In this document: in pieces, positions 26,960 through 36,124 of the stretch
Numbering within the stretch: the first letter of the stretch is position 1
How the letters are laid out: each line of letters begins with the position of its first letter
Origin: Gillisella terrae
GTDB lineage: Bacteria > Pseudomonadota > Alphaproteobacteria > Rhizobiales > Rhizobiaceae
NCBI RefSeq assembly: GCF_004801395.1
Contig: NZ_SSOA01000002.1
Span: forward strand, 186,001-250,000
Direction of reading: 5' to 3'
DNA length: 64,000 bases
The notes under the pieces: model-generated
Database searches by the model: none
What the model saw: the letters and a program-made list of their open reading frames with translations, nothing else
Told to the model about the DNA's origin: nothing
Program-made: the position numbers and the translations under genes

Positions 26960-27948
26960 TCAAAATCTCCGCCATTTTCCATATCCAGACCCAGCAGGTT
27001 CCACGTCTGCACCATATGCGGCGGCAAAGGCGCGGTTACGCGCAGGCGACCGCCACTGGGGTGGGGAATATCGATGTGGCGGGCGTGAAGATGCAGGCGC
27101 TTTTGCACACCACCAGGAAAGTCCCAGTTCGGATCATCAATAAAATATTTCGGGTCGCCAATAATCGGATGGCCGATATGAAGCGCATGAACGCGAAGCT
27201 GATGGGTGCGGCCCGTGTAGGGTTCCATCTCCAGCCAAGCGAGGCTTTGGGCTGCTGTTTCCAGCACGCGATAATAGGAAATGGCGTGATCGGCCCCGTC
27301 ATCACCATGCTTGGCAATGCGCATGCGATCACCATCCTCGGTCTGTTCTTTCACGAGCCATGTGGAAATCTTGTCGTCCTGCTTGCGCGGCACGCCCTTC
27401 ACCAAGGCCCAATAGGTCTTTTTGGTATCACGCTCACGAAAGGCAGCGGTGAGTTTTTGCGCCGCCCCACGGGTGCGGGCCACGACCAAAACGCCCGAAG
27501 TATCACGGTCAAGCCGGTGCACCAACCGAGGCTTTTCGCCTTTTTTGCTGGTCCATGCTTCCAGCATTTTATCAATATGTCGGGTCAGGCCAGAGCCACC
27601 CTGCACGGCTAAACCGGCAGGCTTATTGAGAACGAACACCTTGTCGTCTTCATGCAAAAGCATCCGCGACAGCAGTTCCGCATCATCGGAGTGCTTCAGA
27701 TCCTTGATACCGATCGGGCCGGTTTTGGCCGCCTTTGCATCAACATCCAAAGGTGGAACCCGCACAACCTGCCCCGGCTGCACGCGGGCATCGGTTTTGA
27801 CACGGCCACCATCGACGCGCACCTGGCCGGAGCGCAAAAGCTTTTGCAAAGGGCCAAAGCCGAGACCCGGATAGTGGATCTTGAACCAGCGATCGAGGCG
27901 CATACCGGCCTCATCCGCATCCACGGTGATATGTTCTATTCCTGCCAT
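26956..27948 (-). CDS. RluA-family 23S rRNA pseudouridine synthase (RluC-type)
   Basis: About 330 residues. An N-terminal S4 RNA-binding domain (MRLDRWFKIHYPGLGFGPLQKLLRSGQVRVDG) precedes the catalytic RluA domain with the active-site HRLDRDTSG motif, followed by EMEPYTGRTHQLRVHALHIGHPIIGDPKY. These match RluC, which modifies U955, U2504 and U2580 in E. coli 23S rRNA; the exact target here is inferred. I start at the ATG at 27948 (MAGIEH); the open frame extends to 28014 without support. Confidence 0.93.
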   Translation of the reverse strand: MAGIEHITVDADEAGMRLDRWFKIHYPGLGFGPLQKLLRSGQVRVDGGRVKTDARVQPGQVVRVPPLDVDAKAAKTGPIGIKDLKHSDDAELLSRMLLHEDDKVFVLNKPAGLAVQGGSGLTRHIDKMLEAWTSKKGEKPRLVHRLDRDTSGVLVVARTRGAAQKLTAAFRERDTKKTYWALVKGVPRKQDDKISTWLVKEQTEDGDRMRIAKHGDDGADHAISYYRVLETAAQSLAWLEMEPYTGRTHQLRVHALHIGHPIIGDPKYFIDDPNWDFPGGVQKRLHLHARHIDIPHPSGGRLRVTAPLPPHMVQTWNLLGLDMENGGDFE

Positions 27949-28113
27949 AAGGACGTCTTTCGTTCCCTTGGGCGCGAGACGCGCCAGCCTTAAAACCTGT
28001 GCAGCCAAAGCCAAAAGCCGCGTAACGCGGTGGCAAACTCTGCTTCTTGGGGTGGCTTTAGCGTATTTTAACGGATGTGGGAAACGGCAGATCGAAAAAA
28101 ACAGACGAACAGC

Positions 28114-28491
28114 TTAAAATATCGCACGCCCCAAGGCCAGGCCACCAAACACGGCAACAATACCAAGGCCCAAAGTTGCAAGCGCATAGGCCATGGCCCA
28201 AGCCAGTTCGCCACGCTCTGCAAGGCTGATCACATCCAGCGAAAACGATGAAAACGTGGTGAAGCCACCCATAACGCCGGTCACAAGAAAGAGCTGCATA
28301 TCGGTTGAGGCATTCAGCTTGCGCGCAATCCACTCCATCAGCAAACCAATGCAGAAAGATCCGACAATATTGACCGTAAATGTGCCCCACGGCAAAAACG
28401 GACCAAAAAGCCGGATGGCGGCCATGCCGACGAGATACCGCAAAACAGACCCAAGCGCTCCGCCAAGTGCCACATACGCCGCGTGTTCCAT
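28114..28491 (-). CDS. crcB: Fluoride ion channel CrcB (Fluc)
   Basis: 125-residue, four-helix fluoride channel that works as a dual-topology dimer. Family signatures: GGALGSVLRYLVG, GTFTVNIVGSFCIGLL, and the central GVMGGFTTFSSFSLD with the Phe and Na+-site residues. I start at the ATG at 28491, which has AGAGG five bases upstream and gives the usual length; the open frame extends to 28644. I see no fluoride riboswitch upstream. Confidence 0.93.
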   Translation of the reverse strand: MEHAAYVALGGALGSVLRYLVGMAAIRLFGPFLPWGTFTVNIVGSFCIGLLMEWIARKLNASTDMQLFLVTGVMGGFTTFSSFSLDVISLAERGELAWAMAYALATLGLGIVAVFGGLALGRAIF

Positions 28492-28732
28492 TCTGCCTCT
28501 TGCATTCTCCATGTTCCGAATCTGATCGGCACAAACGCTGTCCAGACAATAACAATGATATAGCGCGAAACATTTTGCGAGGGCCGCGCGCGAAATTCTG
28601 ACGCTGTTGAGCACTTTCGCCCCAAAATTATGCAAATAAGGCAAAACAATCTCAAATTGGAAATGCCTGTTTAAAGCTTCGTATATTTAAATATGTTGAG
28701 ATGGTGTGGAGCAAATAGATCTGGTGAGCAAC

Positions 28733-29035
28733 ATGACCCAAGTGCTGTCGGTTTCGGCCACAACAGCTGGCTACGTAACAGATACGTTGAGACCCGTCCA
28801 AAGAGGGACGCGGTCGCCTTATGTTGAGCAAATAAGCCAGCAAATCGAAGCAAAGAAAGAGCTTAACAAGGCTGAGGGCATTACCCGCACTGCCATTGCA
28901 ACATTGAAAGATTCAACCGCCATTGGTCTGCATTTCATGAAGGCCGGAGAGCATAGACAACCCCGTGCCAGCCTGGAAGAAACCAGACAGGCCTATCGCG
29001 AAGCCGAAGATCTGGCGGATGAGCAGGCTGACTAA
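28733..29035 (+). CDS. Small hypothetical protein
   Basis: 100 residues from the ATG at 28733, which has GGTGAG seven bases upstream; a GTG nine codons earlier (28706) also opens the frame. No signal peptide or membrane segment. The middle and C-terminal part are charged and helical (EQISQQIEAKKELNKAEGITRTAIATLKDS, then SLEETRQAYREAEDLADEQAD). I recognise no family. It is convergent with the YcnI-PCuAC gene. Confidence 0.5.
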   Translation: MTQVLSVSATTAGYVTDTLRPVQRGTRSPYVEQISQQIEAKKELNKAEGITRTAIATLKDSTAIGLHFMKAGEHRQPRASLEETRQAYREAEDLADEQAD

Positions 29036-29057
29036 TCCAACCTGCTCAAATGCATTC

Positions 29058-30056
29058 TTATTTCTTTCCGGCTGCTGTCACCGGCAATAGCATGTCCACC
29101 TTGCCCGCCTTCTCAAACACCAGCGTTACAGGCACTTTATCTCCAGCGGCAAACGGCTTTTTCACGCCCATAAACATCAGATGATAGCCACCGGGCTGCA
29201 TTTCCAGCCGACCACCGGCCTTGACGTCCAAACCGCCATCCACTTTGCGCATCTTCATGACATTATTGGTCATCGACATCTCATGAAGCTCGACTTTTTC
29301 GGCATCCGTCGATGAAACCGATAACAGCTTATCATCGGCTGCACCGGTGTTTTCAATGGTGACGTAACCACCACCAACAGGCTGCCCTGGCAACATCGCT
29401 TTTAAAAAGCCCGCCGACAATTTCAATGCACCGACATTGGCTGACCCGGAATCAGCTGGCAGCTGTGTGGCTTCCATCATGGCGGCGTGATCATGGCTGG
29501 CACCCCCCATCGCCATGCCCGCATGGGGATCATCGCCTGCGGCAACAATTGTCAACGTAGGGGCCGGATGTTTCAAGCTGTGCGCATCAACACCCGCTGC
29601 CGGAATTTCATCCCAGGCCACCTTGGCATCGGTGCCGCACAGTTGCGTAACCGCAAACGGCAGCTTTGTGCCGGGTGCCACACCCGACACTTTTCCATAA
29701 ATGACAAAGGTATCATAAAACGCATCGGGCAAATCCCCACCTGTCCAGCGTATTTCAACCGGGCCTTCGGTCAGTTGTGTGCCGTGGTTATCGTAGGATT
29801 TCTGATATTTTCCTTTTACAACCTCCAGCTTCCAGCCAGCTTTTGGCTGTGGTTTGGCGGCAATAAAGCCTTCTGGCAGTTTGACAAAAACGTCAGTGGT
29901 GGCGCGGCCATCGCAACCGTGCGGCACTTGCAAGGTGGCGGCAATGTAGCCTTCTGCCTTGGCGTCCTTATTGGCAAACGTCGCATGGGCATAAGCAGAT
30001 GTGGATGCAACAGCCAGCGCAAAGGCTGCTGACGACAACAGAATGATAGATTTCAC
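29058..30056 (-). CDS. YcnI (DUF1775)-PCuAC fusion, periplasmic copper-binding protein
   Basis: 332 residues with a signal peptide (about 1-23, ending AYA-H). The mature N-terminus begins HATFANK, keeping the His that binds copper in YcnI proteins, and runs through a DUF1775 domain to about residue 165 (VPHGCDG, EIRWTGGDLPDAFYDTFVIYG). A His/Met linker (DPHAGMAMGGASHDHAAMM) leads into a PCuAC domain (about 205-325) with the copper ligands in HEMSMTNNVMKMR and PGGYHLMFMG. PCuAC delivers Cu(I) for oxidase CuA assembly; YcnI is also a copper protein. It lies 72 bp after a DUF2946-like gene on the same strand. Confidence 0.92.
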   Translation of the reverse strand: MKSIILLSSAAFALAVASTSAYAHATFANKDAKAEGYIAATLQVPHGCDGRATTDVFVKLPEGFIAAKPQPKAGWKLEVVKGKYQKSYDNHGTQLTEGPVEIRWTGGDLPDAFYDTFVIYGKVSGVAPGTKLPFAVTQLCGTDAKVAWDEIPAAGVDAHSLKHPAPTLTIVAAGDDPHAGMAMGGASHDHAAMMEATQLPADSGSANVGALKLSAGFLKAMLPGQPVGGGYVTIENTGAADDKLLSVSSTDAEKVELHEMSMTNNVMKMRKVDGGLDVKAGGRLEMQPGGYHLMFMGVKKPFAAGDKVPVTLVFEKAGKVDMLLPVTAAGKK

Positions 30057-30127
30057 GGAATGTCTCCTGGCGAACCAAAGCGTCGGTTCGAGATCAAAAT
30101 GCTTGATAAAAGTGGAAATTCAGCGCG

Positions 30128-30499
30128 TCAGGAAAAAAACGGCGGTCCTCGAGACCGGGGCAAAGGTTCCAGCCATCCGGTAAGCGCTGAGGCAGAGGAC
30201 ACCCATGGACGCGACAGGCTTGCGAAATTGCCCAGCAGCCATTCATCACTCTGAGGTTCTGGCAAAACCATGGAAGCGCAAACAATGCACGCCTCACAAA
30301 ATTGGTTGGCTAAAGGGTGCTTGATCCCCTTATCGGCCACGCAAAGATCGGCATAGCTGCCGTCGGGCAGTTGCAGCGAGGCGGCCTCAATTGGGGCCGC
30401 GTAGAGTTGTGGCGCTTTATGAGCAAACCCCAGGCACAAAAGCGCAATCACGCACAAAATGCGGATTATAAGCCTCGATGCAGGTTGCGACGTCCTCAT
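30128..30499 (-). CDS. DUF2946-like Cys-rich exported protein
   Basis: 123 residues with an N-terminal hydrophobic signal or anchor (about 10-26). The later part has DLCVADKG and a CEACIVCASMVLPEP cluster, as in the DUF2946 proteins found near copper genes of Proteobacteria. The ATG at 30499 has GGGGGAG six bases upstream. I infer co-expression with the YcnI-PCuAC gene and a possible copper role; no function is established. Assignment to DUF2946 is by pattern only. Confidence 0.7.
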   Translation of the reverse strand: MRTSQPASRLIIRILCVIALLCLGFAHKAPQLYAAPIEAASLQLPDGSYADLCVADKGIKHPLANQFCEACIVCASMVLPEPQSDEWLLGNFASLSRPWVSSASALTGWLEPLPRSRGPPFFS

Positions 30500-30696
30500 G
30501 CTTTACTCCCCCAACAGTGAAGCTATTCAAATTTTTGTGAAATGCAAGCGCTCTCAATGATCGAAATATGCAAAAAAACATCCAGAGGATGCAGCCTTTT
30601 TATGCCCGTCCTCATTGGGGACGACAAATATTTAGCTGATAACGACGAAGACCTCTTGCCAACCCACCGAGCCTGACGATAATGCCATTATTACCT

Positions 30697-30862
30697 TGTT
30701 GGGAGAATCCGGTTCAATCCGGTGCCGAAGGAGCAACCGCCCCGGAAACTCTCAGGCAAACGGACCACAAGGGGTAGACTGCACTCTGGAGAAAAGCCTT
30801 GCGTAACATGCAAGGGCCGCGCCGAAGGGATAACAATCTCAGGCAAAAGGACAGAGGGGGCT
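30697..30862 (+). ncRNA. Tandem glycine riboswitch upstream of gcvTHP
   Basis: Two aptamers in tandem. The first (about 30701-30775) has GGGAGA, the GTGCCGAAGGAGCAA segment and CTCTCAGGCAAACGGACC. The second (about 30783-30860) has TCTGGAGA, GCGCCGAAGGGATAACAATCTCAGGCAAAAGGACAGAG-type conserved blocks. They are separated by a seven-base linker, as in cooperative glycine sensors that turn on glycine cleavage genes. Confidence 0.95.
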
Positions 30863-30896
30863 CATGAACCGGCACGCCTGTGCCTTATTTTGAGCC
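30859..30896 (+). terminator. Terminator-like hairpin behind the glycine riboswitch (expression platform candidate)
   Basis: Inner stem GGCAC / GTGCC (30871-30875, 30880-30884) followed by TTATTTT, nested in an outer GGCTCA / TGAGCC (30859-30864, 30891-30896). The outer left arm begins where the second aptamer ends, so switching between aptamer P1 and this hairpin is possible. Confidence 0.6.
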
Positions 30897-30930
30897 TATG
30901 TGCCTATGCGCATGACAGTGGAGACGCCTC

Positions 30931-32070
30931 TTGGACGACCATCTCGCCCTGAAACGCACCCCTCTTTACGATCTTCACATTGCCCTCGGTGCCCGCATGG
31001 TACCCTTTGCAGGCTATGACATGCCGGTGCAATATCCGGCGGGCGTTTTGAAAGAACATTTGCACACCCGTGCCAGTGCTGGCCTGTTTGACGTGTCGCA
31101 TATGGGGCAAGTGCTACTCAAGCCCAAATCCGGCAAGGTGGAAGATGCGGCTTTGGCGCTTGAAACACTGGTGCCGGTGGACATTCTGGCCCTTAAGGAA
31201 GGTCGCCAGCGCTACGGCTTTTTCACCAATAGTGAGGGCGGCATTCTGGATGATCTGATGATCACCAACCGCGGCGATCATTTGTTTGTGGTGGTCAATG
31301 CCGCTTGCAAAGAGGCCGATATTGCCCATATGCGTGCCCATCTCAGCCACGCTTGCGCCATTGAGGTTCTGGAAGACCGCGCCCTTCTGGCGCTGCAAGG
31401 CCCACGGGCCGAAGCCGTTTTGGCCGAGCTTTGGGCTGGTGTCTCCGGTATGAAGTTTATGGATGTGCGCGAAATTCCGCTTTTGGATACGCCCTGCATC
31501 GTGTCGCGCTCCGGCTATTCAGGCGAAGATGGTTTTGAAATCTCGGTGCCTGCCGATATGGCAGAGGCTTTGGCCAAAGCACTTTTGGATCACCCTGATT
31601 GTCAGCCGATTGGCCTTGGTGCCCGCGATTCGCTGCGGCTGGAAGCGGGCCTTTGCCTCTATGGCAATGACATCGACACCTCCACCAGCCCGGTGGAAGG
31701 CGCAATTGAATGGGCCATGCAAAAGGCAAGACGCGCAGGTGGCGACCGCGAAGGTGGTTTTCCCGGCGCTGAGCGCATTCTGGCGGAACTGGCAAACGGC
31801 CCTACCCGCCGCCGCGTCGGCCTGAAGCCCGAGGGTAAAGCCCCGGTGCGTGGCCATTCAAAACTGTTTGCTGATGCCGATGGCACGCTCGAGATTGGCG
31901 AAGTCACCTCCGGCGGCTTTGGCCCCACGGTCGAAGGTCCGGTGGCCATGGGCTATGTGCTTGCCAAATACGCCAGCAATGGTACGCAAGTTTACGCCGA
32001 AGTGCGCGGCAAGTTTCTGCCTGTGGCCGTCACTGCCCTACCGTTCATTACGCCCACGTACAAACGCTGA
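30931..32070 (+). CDS. gcvT: Glycine cleavage system T protein (aminomethyltransferase)
   Basis: 379 residues. It transfers the methylene group from the H-protein-bound aminomethyl intermediate to tetrahydrofolate. Visible: RTPLYDLHIALGARMVPFAGYDMPVQYPAGVLKEHLHTR near the start, GLFDVSHMGQ, the folate-binding SRSGYSGEDGFEI, and RDSLRLEAGLCLYGND. The start is a TTG at 30931 with GGAG eight bases upstream; an in-frame stop at 30913 excludes an earlier start, and no ATG fits. It is the first gene after the glycine riboswitch. Confidence 0.94.
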   Translation: MDDHLALKRTPLYDLHIALGARMVPFAGYDMPVQYPAGVLKEHLHTRASAGLFDVSHMGQVLLKPKSGKVEDAALALETLVPVDILALKEGRQRYGFFTNSEGGILDDLMITNRGDHLFVVVNAACKEADIAHMRAHLSHACAIEVLEDRALLALQGPRAEAVLAELWAGVSGMKFMDVREIPLLDTPCIVSRSGYSGEDGFEISVPADMAEALAKALLDHPDCQPIGLGARDSLRLEAGLCLYGNDIDTSTSPVEGAIEWAMQKARRAGGDREGGFPGAERILAELANGPTRRRVGLKPEGKAPVRGHSKLFADADGTLEIGEVTSGGFGPTVEGPVAMGYVLAKYASNGTQVYAEVRGKFLPVAVTALPFITPTYKR

Positions 32071-32093
32071 TTGGTACGCGATGAGCAAGGTTT

Positions 32094-32278
32094 TACCCCC
32101 CTCTGTCCTGCCGGACATCTCCCCCTCAAGGGGGGAGATCGGACGGGGTTGGTCGGCTCGTCCCAATTTATCCGTTCAAGTATTTACCTTTTGCCATGAG
32201 GCAAACGGCTGCAATCCATCGGAAACATCCCTGATCTCCCCCCTTGTGGGGGAGATGGTCGGCAGACCAGAGGGGGTA
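32094..32278. repeat. 185-bp palindromic mosaic element (RIME-like) between gcvT and gcvH
   Basis: It begins with TACCCCCCTCTG and ends with CAGAGGGGGTA. The left 47 bp (32094-32140) are identical to the left end of the element inside cobN. The right arm (from ATCTCCCCCCTTG, 32234 onwards) matches the cobN copy imperfectly, while the middle is unrelated. Both arms fold into strong GC hairpins that would sit inside the gcvTHP message. Confidence 0.85.
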
Positions 32279-32330
32279 CCCCACGGCACACCATTTTCAA
32301 ACCTATCCCAGCTCCCACAAAGGATCTCCC

Positions 32331-32693
32331 ATGTTGAAATTCACCTCCGAACATGAATGGCTGCAAATTGAAGGCGATGTCGCCACTGTTGGCATTACCG
32401 CCCACGCTGCCGAACAGCTTGGTGATCTGGTGTTTGTTGAACTGCCGGAAGTTGGCAGCACCTTTGCAAAGAACGGCGAAGCAGCCACCGTTGAAAGCGT
32501 CAAGGCGGCTTCCGACGTCTATTGTCCGCTGGATGGCGAGATCACAGAGATCAATCAGGCGATTGTTGATGATCCGTCGCTGGTCAATTCCGACCCGCGT
32601 GGCGCTGGCTGGTTCTTCAAGCTGAAGCTCGCCAATGTCGCCGACGCAGACGCCCTGCTGGATGAAGCCGCCTACAACGAGCTGATCGCATGA
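32331..32693 (+). CDS. gcvH: Glycine cleavage system H protein (lipoyl carrier)
   Basis: 120 residues. The lipoylated Lys is in [17 protein letters not shown] (about residue 61), with the flanking [12 protein letters not shown] and [12 protein letters not shown] typical of H proteins. The ATG at 32331 has AAAGGA seven bases upstream; the frame extends upstream only into the repeat element. The stop overlaps the gcvP start by ATGA. Confidence 0.96.
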   Translation: MLKFTSEHEWLQIEGDVATVGITAHAAEQLGDLVFVELPEVGSTFAKNGEAATVESVKAASDVYCPLDGEITEINQAIVDDPSLVNSDPRGAGWFFKLKLANVADADALLDEAAYNELIA

Positions 32694-35554
32694 CCACGCC
32701 AACAGAATTTCAGTTTACCGATTACCAGCCCTACGATTTTGCCAATCGCCGCCACATAGGCCCATCGCCGAGTGAGATGGACGCGATGCTGAAAGTGGTG
32801 GGCTATGACAGCCTCGACGGGTTGATTGCCGCCACAGTGCCAAGCTCGATCCGCCAAAGCATTCCGCTGGTGTGGGGTGCGGCTATGAGCGAGCGCGAAG
32901 CGCTGGACAAGCTGCGCGAGACCGCCAACAAAAACAAGGCTCTGACCTCGCTGATCGGTCAGGGCTATTACGGCACCATCACCCCGCCGGTTATTCAGCG
33001 CAATATTCTGGAAAACCCGGCCTGGTACACGGCCTATACGCCTTACCAGCCGGAGATTTCTCAAGGGCGATTGGAAGCCTTGCTGAACTTCCAGACCATG
33101 GTGTGCGATCTCACCGGTCTTGATGTTGCCAATGCATCCTTGCTGGACGAAGCAACGGCAGCCGCTGAAGCCATGGCCATGGCCGAGCGCGTGTCAAAAT
33201 CCAAGGCCAAGACCTTCTTTGTCGATGCCAATTGCCATCCGCAAACCATTGCGGTTATCCAGACCCGTGCCGAGCCGCTTGGCTGGCAGGTGGTGGTCGG
33301 CAATCCCTTCTCCGATCTCAACCCCGGCGAAGTGTTTGGCGCGCTATTTCAATATCCCGGCACGCACGGCCATGTCAGCGATTTTACCCCGCTGATCAAT
33401 GCGCTGCACAATGCGCAAGCAATTGCGACGGTTGCTGCCGACCCCATGGCGCTGCTTTTGCTGAAATCGCCCGGCGAAATGGGCGCTGATATTGCCATCG
33501 GTTCCACCCAGCGCTTTGGCGTTCCGGTGGGCTATGGCGGCCCGCACGCAGCCTATATGGCGGTAAAAGATGCCATCAAGCGCTCCATGCCGGGCCGTCT
33601 TGTTGGCGTTTCGGTCGATGCCCGTGGCAACCGCGCCTATCGCCTCTCGCTTCAAACCCGCGAGCAGCATATCCGCCGCGAAAAGGCCACATCCAACATT
33701 TGCACAGCACAAGTGCTGCTGGCGGTGATGGCGTCAATGTATGCGGTGTTTCATGGCCCGCAAGGCCTGAAGGCCATTGCCCAGCAGGTGCACCAGAAAA
33801 CCGTGCTGCTGGCCAAGGGGCTGGAAAAGCTCGGCTTTACCATTGAGCCGGAAACCTTCTTCGACACCATTACGCTCGACGTTGGTCATATGCAGGGCCT
33901 TATCCTGCGGGCGGCTGTTGCCGAAGGCATTAACTTGCGCAAAGTGGGCGACACCAAAATCGGCATTTCGCTGGATGAGCGGACCCGTCCCGCCACAGTT
34001 GAAGCCGTTTGGCGCGCCTTTGGCGGCAATTTCGCAGTGGCCGATTTCTCTCCCGATTATCGCTTGCCGAAGAACTTGCTGCGCACCAGCCCTTACCTGA
34101 CCCATCCGATCTTCCACATGAACCGGGCGGAGAGCGAAATGACACGCTACATCCGCCGTCTGTCAGATCGGGATCTGGCGCTGGACCGGGCGATGATTCC
34201 GCTTGGCTCCTGCACCATGAAGCTGAACGCAACCGCAGAAATGCTGCCGATCACCTGGCCTGAGTTTTCGGACATCCACCCCTTTGCCCCTGCCGATCAG
34301 GCCTTGGGCTATAAGGAAATGATCGACGATCTCTCGGAAAAGCTTTGCGCTGTGACTGGCTATGACGCCATTTCCATGCAGCCAAACTCCGGTGCGCAAG
34401 GCGAATATGCAGGCCTGTTGACCATTCGCAATTATCATATTGCCAATGGCGATGCCCATCGCAATGTCTGCCTCATTCCAACATCGGCCCATGGCACCAA
34501 CCCCGCATCGGCGCAGATGGCGGGCATGTTGGTGGTACCGGTCAAGGCACTGGACAATGGCGATGTCGATCTGGATGATTTTCGCGCCAAAGCGACCCAG
34601 CACGCAGAAAACCTGTCGTGCTGCATGATCACCTACCCATCCACCCATGGCGTGTTTGAAGAAACCGTGCGGGAAATCTGCGAGATCACCCATGCCCATG
34701 GCGGGCAGGTTTATCTTGATGGTGCCAATATGAACGCCATGGTCGGCATTGCGCGGCCCGGCGATATTGGCTCGGATGTATCGCACCTTAACCTGCACAA
34801 AACCTTCTGCATTCCTCATGGTGGTGGTGGTCCCGGCATGGGGCCAATTGGTGTTAAAGCCCACTTGGCTGCTTACCTGCCCGGCCATGTTGAAACCGAT
34901 GGTCGCCCCGGCGCTGTATCTGCCGCGCCTTACGGCTCGCCTTCGATTCTGCCAATCAGCTGGTCTTACTGCTTGATGATGGGTGGCGAAGGCCTGACGC
35001 AGGCCACCAAAGTTGCCATCCTCAACGCCAACTATATCGCTGCCCGCCTGAGCGGTGCCTATGATGTGCTCTACACCTCCGCTAACGGCCGGGTGGCGCA
35101 TGAATGCATCATTGATACCCGTCCACTGGTTGATAGCGCCGGTGTGACTGTCGATGACGTGGCCAAGCGGTTGATCGATTGCGGCTTCCACGCGCCAACC
35201 ATGAGTTGGCCGGTGGCGGGAACGCTGATGATCGAGCCAACCGAATCGGAGACCAAAGCCGAGCTGGACCGCTTCTGCACCGCCATGCTGGCGATCCGCG
35301 AAGAAGCCCGTGACATCGAAGAAGGCCGGATGGACAAGACCAACAACCCGTTGAAAAACGCACCCCACACGGTGGAAGATCTGGTCGGCGAATGGGACCG
35401 TCCCTACAGTCGCGATCAGGCCTGCTACCCACCGGGCGCGTTCCGGGTGGACAAATATTGGTCTTCGGTCAATCGCGTCGATAACGTCTATGGTGACCGC
35501 AATCTGGTCTGCTCCTGCCCGCCGATGACCGACTATGCCGAGGCTGCGGAGTAA
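32690..35554 (+). CDS. gcvP: Glycine dehydrogenase (decarboxylating), P protein
   Basis: 954-residue fused P protein, the PLP-dependent decarboxylase of glycine cleavage, of the usual length for single-chain forms. The N-terminal half has [14 protein letters not shown] and [22 protein letters not shown]; the C-terminal half carries the PLP Lys in [23 protein letters not shown] (Lys near residue 705). The L protein (dihydrolipoyl dehydrogenase) is not in the operon, as usual. Coupled to gcvH by ATGA. Confidence 0.97.
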   Translation: MTTPTEFQFTDYQPYDFANRRHIGPSPSEMDAMLKVVGYDSLDGLIAATVPSSIRQSIPLVWGAAMSEREALDKLRETANKNKALTSLIGQGYYGTITPPVIQRNILENPAWYTAYTPYQPEISQGRLEALLNFQTMVCDLTGLDVANASLLDEATAAAEAMAMAERVSKSKAKTFFVDANCHPQTIAVIQTRAEPLGWQVVVGNPFSDLNPGEVFGALFQYPGTHGHVSDFTPLINALHNAQAIATVAADPMALLLLKSPGEMGADIAIGSTQRFGVPVGYGGPHAAYMAVKDAIKRSMPGRLVGVSVDARGNRAYRLSLQTREQHIRREKATSNICTAQVLLAVMASMYAVFHGPQGLKAIAQQVHQKTVLLAKGLEKLGFTIEPETFFDTITLDVGHMQGLILRAAVAEGINLRKVGDTKIGISLDERTRPATVEAVWRAFGGNFAVADFSPDYRLPKNLLRTSPYLTHPIFHMNRAESEMTRYIRRLSDRDLALDRAMIPLGSCTMKLNATAEMLPITWPEFSDIHPFAPADQALGYKEMIDDLSEKLCAVTGYDAISMQPNSGAQGEYAGLLTIRNYHIANGDAHRNVCLIPTSAHGTNPASAQMAGMLVVPVKALDNGDVDLDDFRAKATQHAENLSCCMITYPSTHGVFEETVREICEITHAHGGQVYLDGANMNAMVGIARPGDIGSDVSHLNLHKTFCIPHGGGGPGMGPIGVKAHLAAYLPGHVETDGRPGAVSAAPYGSPSILPISWSYCLMMGGEGLTQATKVAILNANYIAARLSGAYDVLYTSANGRVAHECIIDTRPLVDSAGVTVDDVAKRLIDCGFHAPTMSWPVAGTLMIEPTESETKAELDRFCTAMLAIREEARDIEEGRMDKTNNPLKNAPHTVEDLVGEWDRPYSRDQACYPPGAFRVDKYWSSVNRVDNVYGDRNLVCSCPPMTDYAEAAE

Positions 35555-35565
35555 TAAGCGCTTGC

Positions 35566-35597
35566 TTTCCTCCCCACCTTGGGGAGGAAACTCTTTT
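35566..35597 (+). terminator. Hairpin terminator after gcvP
   Basis: TTTCCTCCCC / GGGGAGGAAA (35566-35575 with 35581-35590), ten-bp stem and five-base loop, followed by CTCTTTTG. The T-run is modest. Confidence 0.7.
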
Positions 35598-35794
35598 GCA
35601 GCGCCGTGCGTTTTGACAACCGTGCGGCGTTGTCTTATTGTATTTTCGCGTTATGATCCGCATAACGTGGCGTGAACTGTGTCAGGTTGCGGCACATCAT
35701 GCAGCGCTGAAAAACTTTATTCATCGCAAATCTTGCCGATTTTCTAACAAAATACCTATAGAAAATCACAAGCTTTGTTCTTGAGGGTATTGGC

Positions 35795-36124
35795 ATGAGC
35801 ATCTCGGGTATCACAAACACAGCCACATCCGGCATGTTGGCGCAGCAAAAGCGCGTGGCCAATATTGCCAACAATGTCGCCAATGTGGACACCCCCGGCT
35901 ATCAACGCCTCAACACCAATCTTTCTTCCACGACCCCATCCGGCGTCGCTGCCACAACGACGGTTTCCGACACACCAGCATCGACACCTGACACATCCAA
36001 CGTTGATCTGCTGGATGAAATGACCGGTCTGATCGGCTCCGAGCACGCCTTTGCCGCCAATGCAAAGGTGTTTGAGACGGGCGCGGACATGTGGGACATG
36101 CTGATGAGCATCAAGAGAGACTGA
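35795..36124 (+). CDS. Orphan flagellar basal-body rod-like protein (short FlgC/FlgB type)
   Basis: 109 residues. The N-terminus (MSISGITNTATSGMLAQQKRVANIANNVANVDTPGYQ) matches the Flg_bb_rod domain of rod and hook proteins, and the C-terminus (LLDEMTGLIGSEHAFAANAKVFETGADMWDMLMSIKRD) matches the rod C-terminal domain. FlgC is about 135-140 residues; here the middle D1 part is reduced to a roughly 30-residue Ser/Thr-rich spacer. No flagellar genes adjoin: gcvP lies upstream, alaS downstream on the other strand. A GAGGG ribosome site precedes the ATG. It could be a divergent rod component or a repurposed coiled-coil protein. Confidence 0.82.
   Translation: MSISGITNTATSGMLAQQKRVANIANNVANVDTPGYQRLNTNLSSTTPSGVAATTTVSDTPASTPDTSNVDLLDEMTGLIGSEHAFAANAKVFETGADMWDMLMSIKRD

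Noticed and set aside
28492..28705. Possible fluoride riboswitch upstream of crcB
   Set aside because: The conserved crcB-motif blocks are not found in this interval.
34163..35368. 401-codon minus-strand open frame opposite gcvP
   Set aside because: Antisense shadow of gcvP. The encoded sequence has no recognisable domain and gcvP is unambiguous.
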